The translations under genes were made by a program, and so were the position numbers. Shown here in pieces: positions 36,501 to 44,849 of a stretch of DNA of 64,000 nucleotides. Positions within the stretch are counted from its first letter, which is position 1. Each line of letters begins with the position of its first letter. The notes beneath the pieces are model-generated. The model was not told the origin of the DNA and searched no databases. It was given only the letters and a program-made list of their open reading frames with translations. This DNA is from Ensifer sp. LC11 (GTDB lineage Bacteria; Pseudomonadota; Alphaproteobacteria; Rhizobiales; Rhizobiaceae), in assembly GCF_001695835.1 (NCBI RefSeq), contig NZ_MBSO01000009.1, positions 62,001 through 126,000 of the forward strand. Reading direction: 5' to 3'.

Positions 36501-37646
36501 AAGAAATCGGCCGAACTTTTGATCCGCCGCTATCTGCAGGATCACGGCGAATGGCCATCCTCCTTTGGGCTGACGGCCTGGGGCACGGCGAACATGCGCA
36601 CCGGCGGCGATGATATCGCCCAGGCCCTGGCGCTGATCGGTGCCAAGCCCACCTGGGACATGGTCTCGCGCCGGGTGATGGGCTACGAGATCGTGCCGCT
36701 CGCCGTTCTCGGGCGGCCGCGCGTCGACGTGACCTTGCGCATTTCCGGCTTCTTCCGCGATGCCTTCCCGGACCAGATTGCTCTGTTCGACAAGGCGATC
36801 CGTGCCGTCGGCGCGCTGGAGGAAGACGATGCCGACAATATGATCGCCGCGCGCATGCGGGCGGAAAGCCGACGACTGGAGGCGGAAGGCGTCGAGCCCG
36901 CTGAGGCCGCCCGCCGTGCGTCCTATCGCGTCTTCGGCGCCAAGCCCGGTGCCTATGGCGCCGGTCTGCAGGCGCTGATCGACGAGAAGGGCTGGGAGAG
37001 CCGCGCCGATCTCGCCGAGGCCTATCTCACCTGGGGTGCCTATGCCTATGGCGCCGGCGAAGAGGGCAAGGCCGAACGCGACCTTTTCGAGGAGCGTCTG
37101 CGCACCATCGAGGCGGTGGTGCAGAACCAGGACAACCGCGAGCACGACCTGCTCGACAGCGACGACTACTACCAGTTCGAAGGCGGCATGAGCGCTGCCG
37201 CCGAGCATCTTGGCGGCAGCAGGCCGGCGATCTACCACAACGATCATTCCCGCCCGGAAAAACCCGTCATCCGCTCGCTGGAGGAGGAGATCGGCCGGGT
37301 GGTTCGGGCGCGCGTCGTCAATCCCAAGTGGATCGATGGCGTCATGCGCCACGGCTACAAGGGCGCCTTCGAGATTGCCGCCACCGTCGACTACATGTTC
37401 GCTTTCGCGGCGACCACAGGGGCCGTGCGCGACCATCATTTCGAGGCCGCCTATCAGGCCTTCGTCGTCGACGAGCGCGTGGCGGAGTTTTTGCGCGACA
37501 AGAACCCGGCCGCCTTTGCCGAGCTTGCCGAGCGTTTCCTCGAAGCGATCGACCGCAATCTCTGGACCCCGCGCTCGAACTCGGCGCGGTTTGAGCTTGC
37601 CGGCATCGGCACCGCCGCCACCCGGCTTCGCGCCGGCAACGAATAG
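33579..37646 (+). CDS. cobN: Cobaltochelatase large subunit
   Basis: A 1355-residue subunit which, with CobS and CobT, inserts cobalt into hydrogenobyrinic acid a,c-diamide in an ATP-dependent reaction. It shows the CobN/magnesium-chelatase subunit H features ILFLSAADTELSSIAA, YPNRDGRLGNGVGLDTPAG, GKHGNLEWLPGKALALS, TGRNFYSVDSRAVPTPAAY and the C-terminal AFEIAATVDYMFAFAATTGAVRDHHFEAAYQAFVVDE. It is some 80 residues longer than the P. denitrificans protein as I recall it (about 1275). The extra length coincides with residues about 198-280, which are encoded by a palindromic repeat element, and near residue 826 there is a likely repeat remnant (AAGLPPSEVVS). cobS and cobT are not in the window. 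Confidence 0.97.
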   Translation: MHLLLAQKGTIADGNEAIDLGQTPADILFLSAADTELSSIAAAHGRRDGGFSLRIASLMNLMHPMSVDTYVERTAHHAKLIVVRPLGGASYFRYLLEALHAAAVTHRFQIAVLPGDDKPDPGLEPFSTVEADDRQRLWAYFTEGGADNAGLFLDYAAALVTGAEKPQPAKPLLKAGIWWPGRGVIGVSEWIGVVGGGLPPSVLPDISPTRGEIPDAGARSPEGGERETSAGHNDRASAAKSNAEAAVLVPTADLGLGTSAYPQPISPRVGEMSGRTEGGNASTNPTIAICFYRALVQSGETRPVEALIDALAAEGVRALPVFVSSLKDAVSVGTLQAIFAEAAPDVVMNATGFAVSSPGADRQPTVLESTGAPVLQVIFSGSSRAQWETSPQGLMARDLAMNVALPEVDGRILARAVSFKAASIYDAKVEANIVGHEPLEDRVRFAASLGVNWAKLRRAKPAERRIAIVMANYPNRDGRLGNGVGLDTPAGTVEVLSAMAREGYAVGDIPEDGDALIRYLMAGPTNAASHDREIRETISLSDYKAFFDSLPKQIQDEVSDRWGAPETDPFFLDGAFALPLARFGEVVVGIQPARGYNIDPKESYHSPDLVPPHGYLAFYAFLRHQFGAQAIVHMGKHGNLEWLPGKALALSETCYPEAIFGPLPHIYPFIVNDPGEGTQAKRRTSAVIIDHLTPPLTRAESYGPLKDLEALVDEYYDAAGGDPRRLRLLSRQILDLVRDIGLDSDAGIDNGDSDDKALEKLDAYLCDLKEMQIRDGLHIFGVAPEGRLLTDLTVALARVPRGLGEGGDQSLQRAIAADAGVCSAAGLPPSEVVSPARDARPFDPLDCVMSAPWTGPKPVILTELSNAPWRTAGDTVERIELLAAKLVAGEQTCPDGWANTRAVLDEIDTRLKPSISGSGAAEMAGFLTGLDGRFVAPGPSGAPTRGRPDVLPTGRNFYSVDSRAVPTPAAYELGKKSAELLIRRYLQDHGEWPSSFGLTAWGTANMRTGGDDIAQALALIGAKPTWDMVSRRVMGYEIVPLAVLGRPRVDVTLRISGFFRDAFPDQIALFDKAIRAVGALEEDDADNMIAARMRAESRRLEAEGVEPAEAARRASYRVFGAKPGAYGAGLQALIDEKGWESRADLAEAYLTWGAYAYGAGEEGKAERDLFEERLRTIEAVVQNQDNREHDLLDSDDYYQFEGGMSAAAEHLGGSRPAIYHNDHSRPEKPVIRSLEEEIGRVVRARVVNPKWIDGVMRHGYKGAFEIAATVDYMFAFAATTGAVRDHHFEAAYQAFVVDERVAEFLRDKNPAAFAELAERFLEAIDRNLWTPRSNSARFELAGIGTAATRLRAGNE
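34170..34417. repeat. Palindromic repeat inserted in frame within cobN (family D)
   Basis: Terminal inverted repeats of 33 bp, perfect: TTACCCCCCTCTGTCCTGCC... (34170-34202) and its exact reverse complement at 34385-34417. Internal arms CATCTCCCCC...GGGGGGAGAT form sub-hairpins. The element matches the intergenic copy at 57595-57767 in its arms but not its middle. It is translated as part of cobN and contains no stop in that frame. Confidence 0.9.
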
Positions 37647-37797
37647 AGCGGTTCCGGGCAGCGGTTTTCCGTCCGGAATTGCTTGGAAGCAAAGACCTGG
37701 TTCCTTTTCGATGTTCAGTGAAGCACGGAAAGGAACGGATGCGGGATGAGGGCTAAGGTTGGCCGCCGTCCCGCCAACTGGAATTGAGGGAGTTATC

Positions 37798-38442
37798 ATG
37801 AGCGACGAGACGACGAACACCGGCGAGGCCCCTGCCGAGAAGGATGATGCCCGCCACGCCATGAAGATGGCGAAGAAGAAGGCGGCGCGCGAAAAGATCA
37901 TGGCGACGAAGACCGACGAGAAGGGTCTGATCATCGTCAACACCGGCAAGGGCAAGGGCAAGTCGACCGCCGGCTTTGGCATGATCTTCCGCCACATCGC
38001 CCATGGCATGCCCTGCGCCGTCGTGCAGTTCATCAAGGGTGCGATGGTGACCGGCGAGCGCGAGCTGATCGAGAAGCACTTCGGCGATGTCTGCCAGTTC
38101 TATACGCTCGGCGAGGGCTTCACCTGGGAAACGCAGGACCGCGCCCGTGACGTGGCGATGGCCGAGAAGGCTTGGGAGAAGGCGAAGGAGCTGATCCTTG
38201 ACGAGCGTAACTCGATGGTGCTGCTCGACGAGATCAACATTGCGCTGCGCTACGATTACATCGACGTCGCCGAGGTCGTACGCTTCCTGAAGGAAGAAAA
38301 GCCGCACATGACCCATGTGGTCTTGACCGGTCGCAACGCCAAGGAAGACCTGATCGAGATCGCCGATCTCGTGACCGAAATGGAGCTGATCAAGCATCCG
38401 TTCCGCTCCGGCATCAAGGCGCAGCAGGGCGTCGAATTCTGA
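37798..38442 (+). CDS. cobO: Corrinoid (cob(I)yrinic acid a,c-diamide) adenosyltransferase
   Basis: A 214-residue enzyme attaching the 5'-deoxyadenosyl group to the reduced cobalt of corrinoids. It is of CobA/BtuR type: P-loop GKGKGKSTAGFGMIFR, then QFIKGAMVTGERELI and the LLDEINIALRYDYIDV Walker-B-like block, ending with VTEMELIKHPFRSGIKAQQGVEF. The N-terminal region (APAEKDDARHAMKMAKKKAAREKIMA) is the helix that closes over the ligand. The ATG at 37798 was chosen over an earlier in-frame start. Its stop overlaps the start of the next gene (TGATG). Confidence 0.97.
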   Translation: MSDETTNTGEAPAEKDDARHAMKMAKKKAAREKIMATKTDEKGLIIVNTGKGKGKSTAGFGMIFRHIAHGMPCAVVQFIKGAMVTGERELIEKHFGDVCQFYTLGEGFTWETQDRARDVAMAEKAWEKAKELILDERNSMVLLDEINIALRYDYIDVAEVVRFLKEEKPHMTHVVLTGRNAKEDLIEIADLVTEMELIKHPFRSGIKAQQGVEF

Positions 38443-38867
38443 TGAGCCAGAGCTGGCAGTTCTGGGCGCTGCTTTCGGCGGCCTTTGCTGCCCTGACGGC
38501 CGTGTTCGCCAAGGTCGGGGTTGCGCAGATCAACTCCGACTTCGCCACGCTGATCCGCACCGTCGTCATCTTCTGCGTGATCCTGGGCATCGTCGCGGCG
38601 ACCGGACAATGGCAGAAGCCATCAGAAATCCCAGGGCGCACCTGGCTGTTCCTGGCGCTGTCCGGCCTTGCCACCGGCGCCTCCTGGCTTGCCTATTTCC
38701 GGGCGCTGAAGCTCGGCGACGCTGCCCGCGTCGCACCGATCGACAAGCTCTCGATCGTCATGGTCGCCATCTTCGGCGTGCTCTTCCTCGGCGAAAAGCT
38801 CAACCTGATGAACTGGCTCGGGGTTGCGTTCATTGCTGCAGGGGCGCTGCTCTTGGCGGTGTTTTGA
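38442..38867 (+). CDS. EamA-family small membrane transporter
   Basis: A 141-residue protein with four to five hydrophobic helices and one EamA (DMT superfamily) repeat, beginning SQSWQFWALLSAAFAALTAVFAKVGVAQINSDFATLIRT and containing RALKLGDAARVAPIDKLSIVMVAIFGVLFLGEKL. Single-repeat proteins of this kind function as dimers. Its start codon overlaps the cobO stop, so it belongs to the cobalamin operon; it might move a precursor or cofactor, but no evidence for the substrate is present. Confidence 0.85.
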   Translation: MSQSWQFWALLSAAFAALTAVFAKVGVAQINSDFATLIRTVVIFCVILGIVAATGQWQKPSEIPGRTWLFLALSGLATGASWLAYFRALKLGDAARVAPIDKLSIVMVAIFGVLFLGEKLNLMNWLGVAFIAAGALLLAVF

Positions 38868-38969
38868 ACTTGAGCGCGCCTGCCCCTGGCAAGTCTGTTC
38901 CCTGAATGTTCGCCTCAATCAAGCCGCAATCCTGATACACGAAATGGTTGTGGGCGGCAGGAGGACGGC

Positions 38970-40403
38970 ATGCAGGTTGGTGACGGTTGGCGCAAGCGCC
39001 TTGAACGGGATTATCTTTCCTTTGCAGCCTCGGCGACGGCGGCGCTGGTGGCAATCTGGGCTGCCGTCTACCTCGCGACATCTCCTGCGCGTTGCCCTAT
39101 TGAACTGGTTGCTCCTTTCCTGAGCATTTTCCCGGCAATGGTCGCGGCGCGGTTGACGATCGCGTTCAGCCGATCGGTTCGCAGCACCTGGCAGTTGCTG
39201 GCGCTGTCCTGCGCGTGTGGTTTCGGCACGGTTGCCGGCCTGATCGGCGTCTACACTCTGACGATGTATTTTGCGAGCTGGGACCCCGGTGGGTATGCGG
39301 TCCCTTATCCGGTGCTGGCGTATTATGGACCGGCGTCCGGTCTGTTGATGTTCTCGGGCGCCGGTGCGCTCATGGCCGGTGCGACCTTGGGGCTATGGCT
39401 GCTTCGGGACGGGCGAGTACGACGCAATGGCGCTGGCGGCGAACCGGGCGGGATGGCTGCGTCGGTGCTCTCGCCGGTTGCCTCGCACGAGCGCGCTCTG
39501 CTTCGCAGTCGCCGATCGCGAGCGGAGGAACGCTCTTCTGGCTCTCCACGCTGCTCGGTCCCTTGGTCGTTATCCTCCCTCTGATATTTCTGGAGATGAT
39601 CTTCTGGCCGCAAACTGCTCTCGGCGCAGAGAAACTGCCGTGGGCGGTCTTGAGATACTACTTCGGTGGCACTTACGCGGCCGCAATCAGCGCGGTGCTG
39701 GTTCTTGCGTTCGTATCCAATCGTTCACGCCGCTCGGCCAGGCTGGTCGCCTCGTTTGTCGGCTTGCACGTCGGTGCAGTATTCACGCTTCTGTTTGACT
39801 ATGCAGACGACACCGCCGCAATCAGGCGTTTCTATTGCCTTTCGGCGGCCTTCTTGGCGATCTGTCTGCTGCCATCTGCACCGCGATCTGGTTCCCCGAT
39901 CGCCGCGGCCTCGGCGAGGAGCGCACGGAACAGGCCGCCTCGGTGCGGGGATTGATGCGCGTCTTGCTGATGCCGGCTTTGCCGCACCGGCCGTCGCGAC
40001 GCTCTGTTGCGGTCTTTTCGCCGCCGCCGCACACATGCTTGGCCTAGCGCCGAAGGGGCTCCTCGACAGTAGCCTGCAGGTTCGCGCTGCCGAAATAAGG
40101 GTTTTGAACTATCGGGTCTGGGCGGTTGTGGCATTGATAACAATGATGCTCCATCAGTTTCTCAAGGACAGAGCCGCCCGGTCGAGTGTCACCGTCGTCA
40201 CCCTCTCGCTCGCAGCCTTTCTCGTCGGAGGCGGAATGACACATAGCCTGAGTGAGGACGTCCTTCGGAAAGTCGTGCCGATTTCGGCGGCCTCCTTCCT
40301 CGGGCTTGGTTTGTCCAGCGTCGTTGCCGGTCTTTCAGCCCTATTCCTGATCCGTCGCGGCCTTTCAAGCAGATCAGTTGACGCTGAGAGCGTCGCTGCC
40401 TGA
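38970..40403 (+). pseudogene. Frameshifted polytopic membrane protein gene
   Basis: The first part (from ATG 38970, MQVGDGWRKRLERDYLSFAASATAALVAIWAAVYL...) is strongly hydrophobic up to about 39430; it then runs out of membrane character and stops at 39584. From about 39510 a different frame carries the hydrophobic stretch SGGTLFWLSTLLGPLVVILPLIFLEMIFW to ICLLPSAPRSG (about 39890), and the first frame, from about 39955 to 40403, carries DAGFAAPAVATLCCGLFAAAAHMLGL to AESVAA. At least two frame changes are required. The parts together resemble one membrane protein of about 470 residues broken by indels, either a decayed gene or sequencing errors. No family recognised. Confidence 0.6.
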
Positions 40404-40417
40404 GGGCGAGGTTTCCG

Positions 40418-41011
40418 TCAAACCCACCTGCGGACACGCTTGCAATAGGCGGCATAGGCCTCCCCGAAAGAACGGGCGAGGTGGGTTTCCTCCATGCGGA
40501 TCTGGTAGGAAATCGAGATCCAGGCGGAAAGTGCGAGCGCCACCGAGACGACGTTGGGCACCGCGAGCACCGTGCCGATCAGTGCGGTCACCATGCCGAC
40601 ATAGATCGGGTTGCGGGAAAAGGCGTAGAGGCCGGAGGTCACCAGCGGCGCATCCTGTTCTTCGGGGATGCCGATCTTCCACGAATGGCGCATCGCCCCT
40701 TGCGACAGCATCGTCAGCCCGCCGCCGAGCGCCATCAGTACGAGGCCGACGGCGTGAAGCAGCGGCGTGTCGAGCGCCGGGATCCGGCCGAGGGCGGCAT
40801 CGACGGAGGCCGGCAGCAGGGCAACCGCCAGCAGATGCACCACCAGCACTGCCACGATCACGCGGAAGAGCTTTCCTGCAAACCCCTCGGCATCGTCGTC
40901 ATAGGTGAGCACCACCGGTGAGCGGCCGGTTTGCACGCGGCGCAGGATCGCCAGCGCCAGCGTGAACAGGCCGACGACAAGCATCAGGATGGCGGGAAGG
41001 GTGGTGGACAT
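40418..41011 (-). CDS. Isoprenylcysteine carboxyl methyltransferase-like membrane protein
   Basis: A 197-residue protein with four to five membrane helices and the PEMT/ICMT C-terminal signature: [23 protein letters not shown] and [25 protein letters not shown], where RNPxY and the E..HL...FG..Y.xYxxxVxRW motif bind SAM and the membrane substrate. The family includes bacterial homologues of isoprenylcysteine methyltransferase with unknown natural substrates. The ATG at 41011 ([10 protein letters not shown]) was preferred over an in-frame ATG at 41044. It is convergent with the frameshifted membrane gene. Confidence 0.8.
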   Translation of the reverse strand: MSTTLPAILMLVVGLFTLALAILRRVQTGRSPVVLTYDDDAEGFAGKLFRVIVAVLVVHLLAVALLPASVDAALGRIPALDTPLLHAVGLVLMALGGGLTMLSQGAMRHSWKIGIPEEQDAPLVTSGLYAFSRNPIYVGMVTALIGTVLAVPNVVSVALALSAWISISYQIRMEETHLARSFGEAYAAYCKRVRRWV

Positions 41012-41556
41012 AAGGACCTCTGGCACGGGCGGAGTGACTGACAATGTTCGCGGCAGGGTGGCCTATCTGATCTCCGTCCACCCTCCGCGACGCATTCCCC
41101 GTAATTGCAATCTCTAGTGACTAGAGGCTCAAGAGGTCCGTGTGCTCGACTTTCGTCTTGGTTACCGGATTTCATCGGAGAGCTGGACCCTCTCCGGGCC
41201 ATCGAGAGGCTGTCGCCGCCTTTGGCCGTGGCCGCCTATTGGCGATTTCCTGTCCGCGGCCGCTATCTCTCGTCGTCCGAGAGCCATTCTTGTTTCGTGA
41301 TGGTCCTGGTAATGGATCGCACCAGCGGCATTCGCGCCACCAATCTTGATTACAGACACACCGCATGAGCGGGTGACGTATTTGAGGCTAGGTGCGCTTC
41401 GACCTCTCGGAGTTTATCCAGTAGCCGTTTCGTTGGTCTGGGCATGTGTCGATGTTGGCTGTTCTGCCGTGATCAAACTCCAAGTTATCGCACGAGCCGT
41501 TCCGATAAAGTGAAAGTCCGCACCCCCCCGCCATGGCCGCATATTGCCGAAATACT
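41012..41556. other. Gene-poor region beside the mobile element
   Basis: No supported coding sequence. It includes CTCTAGT-G-ACTAGAG at 41112-41126, a perfect 7+7 palindrome about 100 bp upstream of the methyltransferase-like gene that may be a repressor operator. The remainder is poor in coding character. Confidence 0.5.
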
Positions 41557-41580
41557 GGGCGGCCGAAGCCGCCCTTTTTT
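41557..41580 (+). terminator. Rho-independent terminator
   Basis: A 7-bp stem GGGCGGC/GCCGCCC with a CGAA tetraloop, followed by six T on the plus strand. No plus-strand gene clearly ends here, so it may belong to an unseen small transcript from the 41012-41556 region. Confidence 0.7.
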
Positions 41581-41593
41581 GCATTGCGTTGGA

Positions 41594-41809
41594 TTAGAGG
41601 AAGGACCTGCCGTACGAGGAGCCTTTGGAATTCTTGCCCTTGGAACTCGACGTGGACGTCGTTGGGCCCGGCTTGTTTACGCCTGCTGCCAATTCAAGCT
41701 GGCCGACAGTTTTGACGATGGGTTTCTTTTCGGCTGGCGTCGACGGGACAGCAGCAATCGCGGTCGCCGCAAAAGCGAGCGATGCCAGGACGGCAATAAT
41801 GATCTTCAT
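41594..41809 (-). CDS. Small secreted protein, function unknown
   Basis: A 71-residue protein with a signal peptide (MKIIIAVLASLAFAATAIAA, cut before VPSTP) and a short polar mature region rich in Lys, Ser and Thr, ending SSSKGKNSKGSSYGRSFL. GGAGACTACC precedes the ATG. No known family. The target-site duplication of the IS1595-like element is only 30 bp upstream of the start codon, so the natural promoter has probably been displaced by the insertion. Confidence 0.65.
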   Translation of the reverse strand: MKIIIAVLASLAFAATAIAAVPSTPAEKKPIVKTVGQLELAAGVNKPGPTTSTSSSKGKNSKGSSYGRSFL

Positions 41810-41924
41810 TGGTAGTCTCCCAGGTTCGAACCTCCCGCCAAGGAATGCGGCATTAGGTAGCAAAAGCCACCAGACCTGAAATGGCTTTGCGGCTACCTTG
41901 GCTCCGGTGAAAACGGAGCCTCGA

Positions 41925-42386
41925 ATGAGTGTAGCGTGCGAGTTGAAGCAGAAGCGGGCGGCCCTGAGTGAAAGGCTGAAACAGCTCGAAAGAGAGCGGG
42001 TCGACATCCAGGAACTCATGTGTGCGCTGGACCGCGTCATCCTGAGCTACGAGCCCGACTACCAGGCATCGGCGCTGACGAGACCTGAACAGGGTAACCG
42101 CTCTCGAAAGGCCAAGCCGTCGTCGTCCGAGGTGAAAGCGGCCATGAACGGCGTAAACAAGCGCCAAGCCGTCTTGGAGGTCCTGCGCGAGGCAGGGGAA
42201 CCGATTTCGGTGACCGACTGCGCAGCGAAGTTTGCAGCCAAGATCGGCATCGCGAGCGAGCCAGCCAATCTCTCAGACATCGCACACCGCCTGTCGGCGG
42301 TCCTTACCCAACTGACGACTGCGGGACGCGTGCGGCAGTCCGGCCAGTTCGACGGTCGCAAGGCTCTGTGGGAGGTCGCCGCTTAG
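41925..42386 (+). CDS. Passenger protein with coiled coil and winged-helix-like domain
   Basis: A protein of about 153 residues inside the IS element. Residues 1-35 are a likely coiled coil (CELKQKRAALSERLKQLERERVDIQELM). The C-terminal part (NKRQAVLEVLREAGEPISVTDCAAKFAAKIGIASEPANLSDIAHRLSAVLTQLTTAGRVRQSGQFDGRKALWEVAA) has the outline of a winged helix, including a wing before GRKALWE. The ATG at 41925 is preferred to a TTG at 41898. Its stop overlaps that of the transposase gene by 4 bp, tail to tail. It may regulate transposition or be cargo; I recognise no family. Confidence 0.65.
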   Translation: MSVACELKQKRAALSERLKQLERERVDIQELMCALDRVILSYEPDYQASALTRPEQGNRSRKAKPSSSEVKAAMNGVNKRQAVLEVLREAGEPISVTDCAAKFAAKIGIASEPANLSDIAHRLSAVLTQLTTAGRVRQSGQFDGRKALWEVAA

Positions 42387-43408
42387 CCTTCCCAGATCAG
42401 GTCCGGCGGTTTGTTGCCCTGCCAGTACCCACACAGATAGCGTGACGTCGGGCGAGACAGTGCCTTGCCCAGCACCTGGAACGTATGACTGCGATTGCTC
42501 ACCTGGCGGCAATCCTCGCGCCACGCGAGCTCGGCCACGTACCAGTCGAAGTATTTCAACGAAAACCGATGGTGGATGCCGACATAGGCCCGCTGAACGC
42601 GTGAGAAGAAACTCTCGACCTGGTTGGTGTTCGTGCCATCGTCGGTCTGATAGGCCTTTGAGTGGTTGACGCGCTCCAGCTTGTTGAGGCCAGCCAGGTC
42701 GTTATAGCTGCCATGCTCGTCCGCGAAGACCGTTGCTTCCCGCGACACGTGATCCCGGACGGCCGCCCAGGCTGCGTTGCTGTCTTCGTCTCGGATGATC
42801 CGGGTAAACGTCTGGCCTCCCAGTCCGCGCTGGCGGATCGCAAGAGCGCACAGACGCTTCATGTTCTGGTATTTCCTGAGGCGGCGATCAATGCGATCCT
42901 CGGCCTTATTCTCGGGACGGATGTGGCCGCCAGCGTACTTGCCGTCAATCTCGACTTCGCCATCAAGCACTATCTCCTCCCTGCGCCATGCGATAGCCTC
43001 GCGCAGCTTCATGAGGAGTACCCAGGCCGTTTTGTATTGGACGCCGATCTCACGCGAGAGCTGGAGCGCCGCCTTGCCTTTCACCGAGTTCGCCGAGAAC
43101 CAGATGGCGATGAGCATCTTCTTGAAGCTCAGCTTGCGCGCGTGAAAGACCGTGCCTGAGGTGACGCTGAACACGGCCTTGCAGGTCTTCTCGGTGCATT
43201 TGAAGCGATTACGGCTCATCGTGTGGCAGCGCAACGTTCCGCACTTGGGGCAATAAGGCTCGCCCTCTGTCTCGTGCCAGCGCAGGCGCTTAAATCAGTT
43301 GTAGGCAGTCGTATCCCGCATCCTGGCGAGATCGAGCACCGTCAGCGTTCGGCACTCTGGCGAGAGCAGGAAGTGCTGGCCCTTGGGCGTGTCTTCGAGT
43401 TTCGCCAT
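42383..43408 (-). pseudogene. IS1595-family transposase gene with internal TGA
   Basis: A 341-codon frame from ATG 43408. The N-terminus MAKLEDTPKGQHFLLSPECR leads to AYN, then a TGA at 43295-43297, then FKRLRWHETEGEPYCPKCGT and the zinc-ribbon/HTH region. The ISXO2-like DDE-type domain follows: EVEIDGKYAGGH (Asp), VFADEHGSYNDL (Asp) and NQVESFFSRVQRAYVGIHHRFSLKYFDWYVAELAWR. Everything but the one nonsense codon is intact. Initiation at a later codon (43234 or nearby) would omit the zinc ribbon. The element is therefore probably immobile unless the stop is read through. Confidence 0.85.
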
Positions 43409-43890
43409 GGCTCAACCCCTCCGCGATCCGGAGGAAGGTCGGGCGTATTTCCAAGCCCCCGACCAAGACGCTGACAGCCAACACCGCAGCGTGGCGGCGA
43501 TGGGCAATGGCGATGGTATCGATGGCGTTGAGGGTCATGTTCAGGCTCCAGAAGTCGAGGGCAGGCACAGCGGATCGGCAGCCGAAAAGGCCGCGGGGAG
43601 ATCAGAGCTGTATGCGTATCATCCTGAACATGATCCAGTTTCCTACCTGGATTTCCCGCAGGAGTCGATCGAGGGAAGTCCAAATGGTTAATTTTGACGA
43701 GAGATGGAAGGCCTTTTGCTGGCGATCCTGGCGATGCCCGCGACTGCTTTTTGACCCATTGCGGACACTACAGAATTGATCTGCAAATAGCTGAGATGGG
43801 GTCAAGAGAAGACTAGCAGCTTTTGAAGATGAAGACCGCCAATGACAGACACTAGATGGAATGTGCCTTTCATCTGTCCTAAAGCTGCAA

Positions 43891-44367
43891 TCAACCGCCA
43901 TCGCGACTTCCGATGTAGCCGCCCCACTTGTCAAACGCGTGGTACGTCGGTTCCTCGGCTTTTGCTTGCCGAAAATACCTACAGCTAATCTCATACTCAG
44001 AAGAATACTCTGTCCAGGATTCGCACCGGATCAGTCGGCCTTCGGTACTTCTATAGCCCTTATATTTCTGATTAAGGAATGCTTCGAAATACGGAATGCT
44101 CGGATTGAAGCTAATGCCAAGAACTATCCACACCAACGTCCAAAGTGCTAGAATTCCCCCAATGGCGCATCCGACAAAGGACAGTCCTCGAAATAAGATT
44201 TTCAAGACTAGACCCCGAATCCAGTTGGCGATGGCCAACTCGTAGCACGCCTGACGGCGGCTTTGTAGGTTCGTATTCAAGCTCAATTTTCGGAATGAGG
44301 TCGATAGCTGACTTTCGTCAATACTTAGAAAGATGACCGCTCTTGGCGCTTTCCGGACGAAGCACAA
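43891..44367 (-). CDS. Possible membrane-protein passenger gene
   Basis: An ORF of 158 codons beginning at a TTG, in the AT-richer right part of the IS element. It has a hydrophobic segment (RGLVLKILFRGLSFVGCAIGGILALWTLVWIVLGI) and a polar C-terminal region with spaced Cys and Tyr (CESWTEYSSEYEISCRYFRQ). No recognised family and no clear ATG or ribosome site, so it may be an unusual start or a truncated gene. The region 43409-43890 between it and the transposase shows nothing I can call. Confidence 0.4.
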   Translation of the reverse strand: MCFVRKAPRAVIFLSIDESQLSTSFRKLSLNTNLQSRRQACYELAIANWIRGLVLKILFRGLSFVGCAIGGILALWTLVWIVLGISFNPSIPYFEAFLNQKYKGYRSTEGRLIRCESWTEYSSEYEISCRYFRQAKAEEPTYHAFDKWGGYIGSRDGG

Positions 44368-44502
44368 TTACGGCTCCCTCGCAACGTTGTCACTAGCGCG
44401 ATCACGTCAGTGGCATTCACGGGGATGTGGCTGGAATTTCTGTTCTAATTCAGAAGCGTAAGCCGCTTTTGGTGGTCTTTGCTACCTAATGGCGAAGGAA
44501 TG

Positions 44503-44849
44503 CGGGAGACTTGGCCTAGGACGAACGTCGAGCCAGCGACATACGGCAGGTGCCGTATTTCGACCCGGGAGAGGCCCGCCAAAATCGAGCATGGTTAAGG
44601 GAAATTTATGGTGCGACCACGCAATGACCGACGTCTATGCGGTAGGGCGGTCGCCTTCAATTCGGATCCAGCGCGATCGGTAAAGATGTCACTACGAGCA
44701 AGCTAACAGCCAAACTGAGGCATCTGGTAGAGCGAGTTGGGCTAGGCGTCAGCAGTTCGCTGGGCGTCTCTGGACCGTCGTCGGCAACAGCAAGAAGGGC
44801 AGGCGCGCCTTCGGCCAGTGTGAGATGGTATCCATTTGCAGCGCCCGCC
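44503..44849. other. Region right of the mobile element without a clear gene
   Basis: Nothing with coding character on either strand. It contains the palindrome ATACGGCA-GG-TGCCGTAT (44541-44558). It probably consists of disrupted sequence that once adjoined the small secreted-protein gene before the insertion. Confidence 0.4.

Larger units (their letters stand above)
41848..44494. mobile_element. IS1595-family-like element with passenger genes (2647 bp)
   Basis: Near-identical terminal inverted repeats: the left end reads CGGCATTAGGTAGCAAAAGC (41848) and the right end, on the other strand, CGCCATTAGGTAGCAAAGAC (ending 44494). They are flanked by an 8-bp direct repeat AAGGAATG at 41840-41847 and 44495-44502, the duplication length known for IS1595-family insertion. 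The interior holds the transposase gene, a plus-strand passenger gene and a region of lower GC with a membrane-protein ORF. The element is much longer than a simple IS of this family (about 0.9-1.1 kb). Confidence 0.9.

Noticed and set aside
41821-41850. CAGGTTCGAACCT resembles a tRNA T-loop at the left flank of the mobile element
   Set aside because: No acceptor stem, D-arm or anticodon arm can be drawn, and the sequence upstream is a coding gene. It is a chance palindrome.
44489-44683. Short plus-strand frame after the mobile element
   Set aside because: No ribosome site, no recognised family; composition not distinct from noise.
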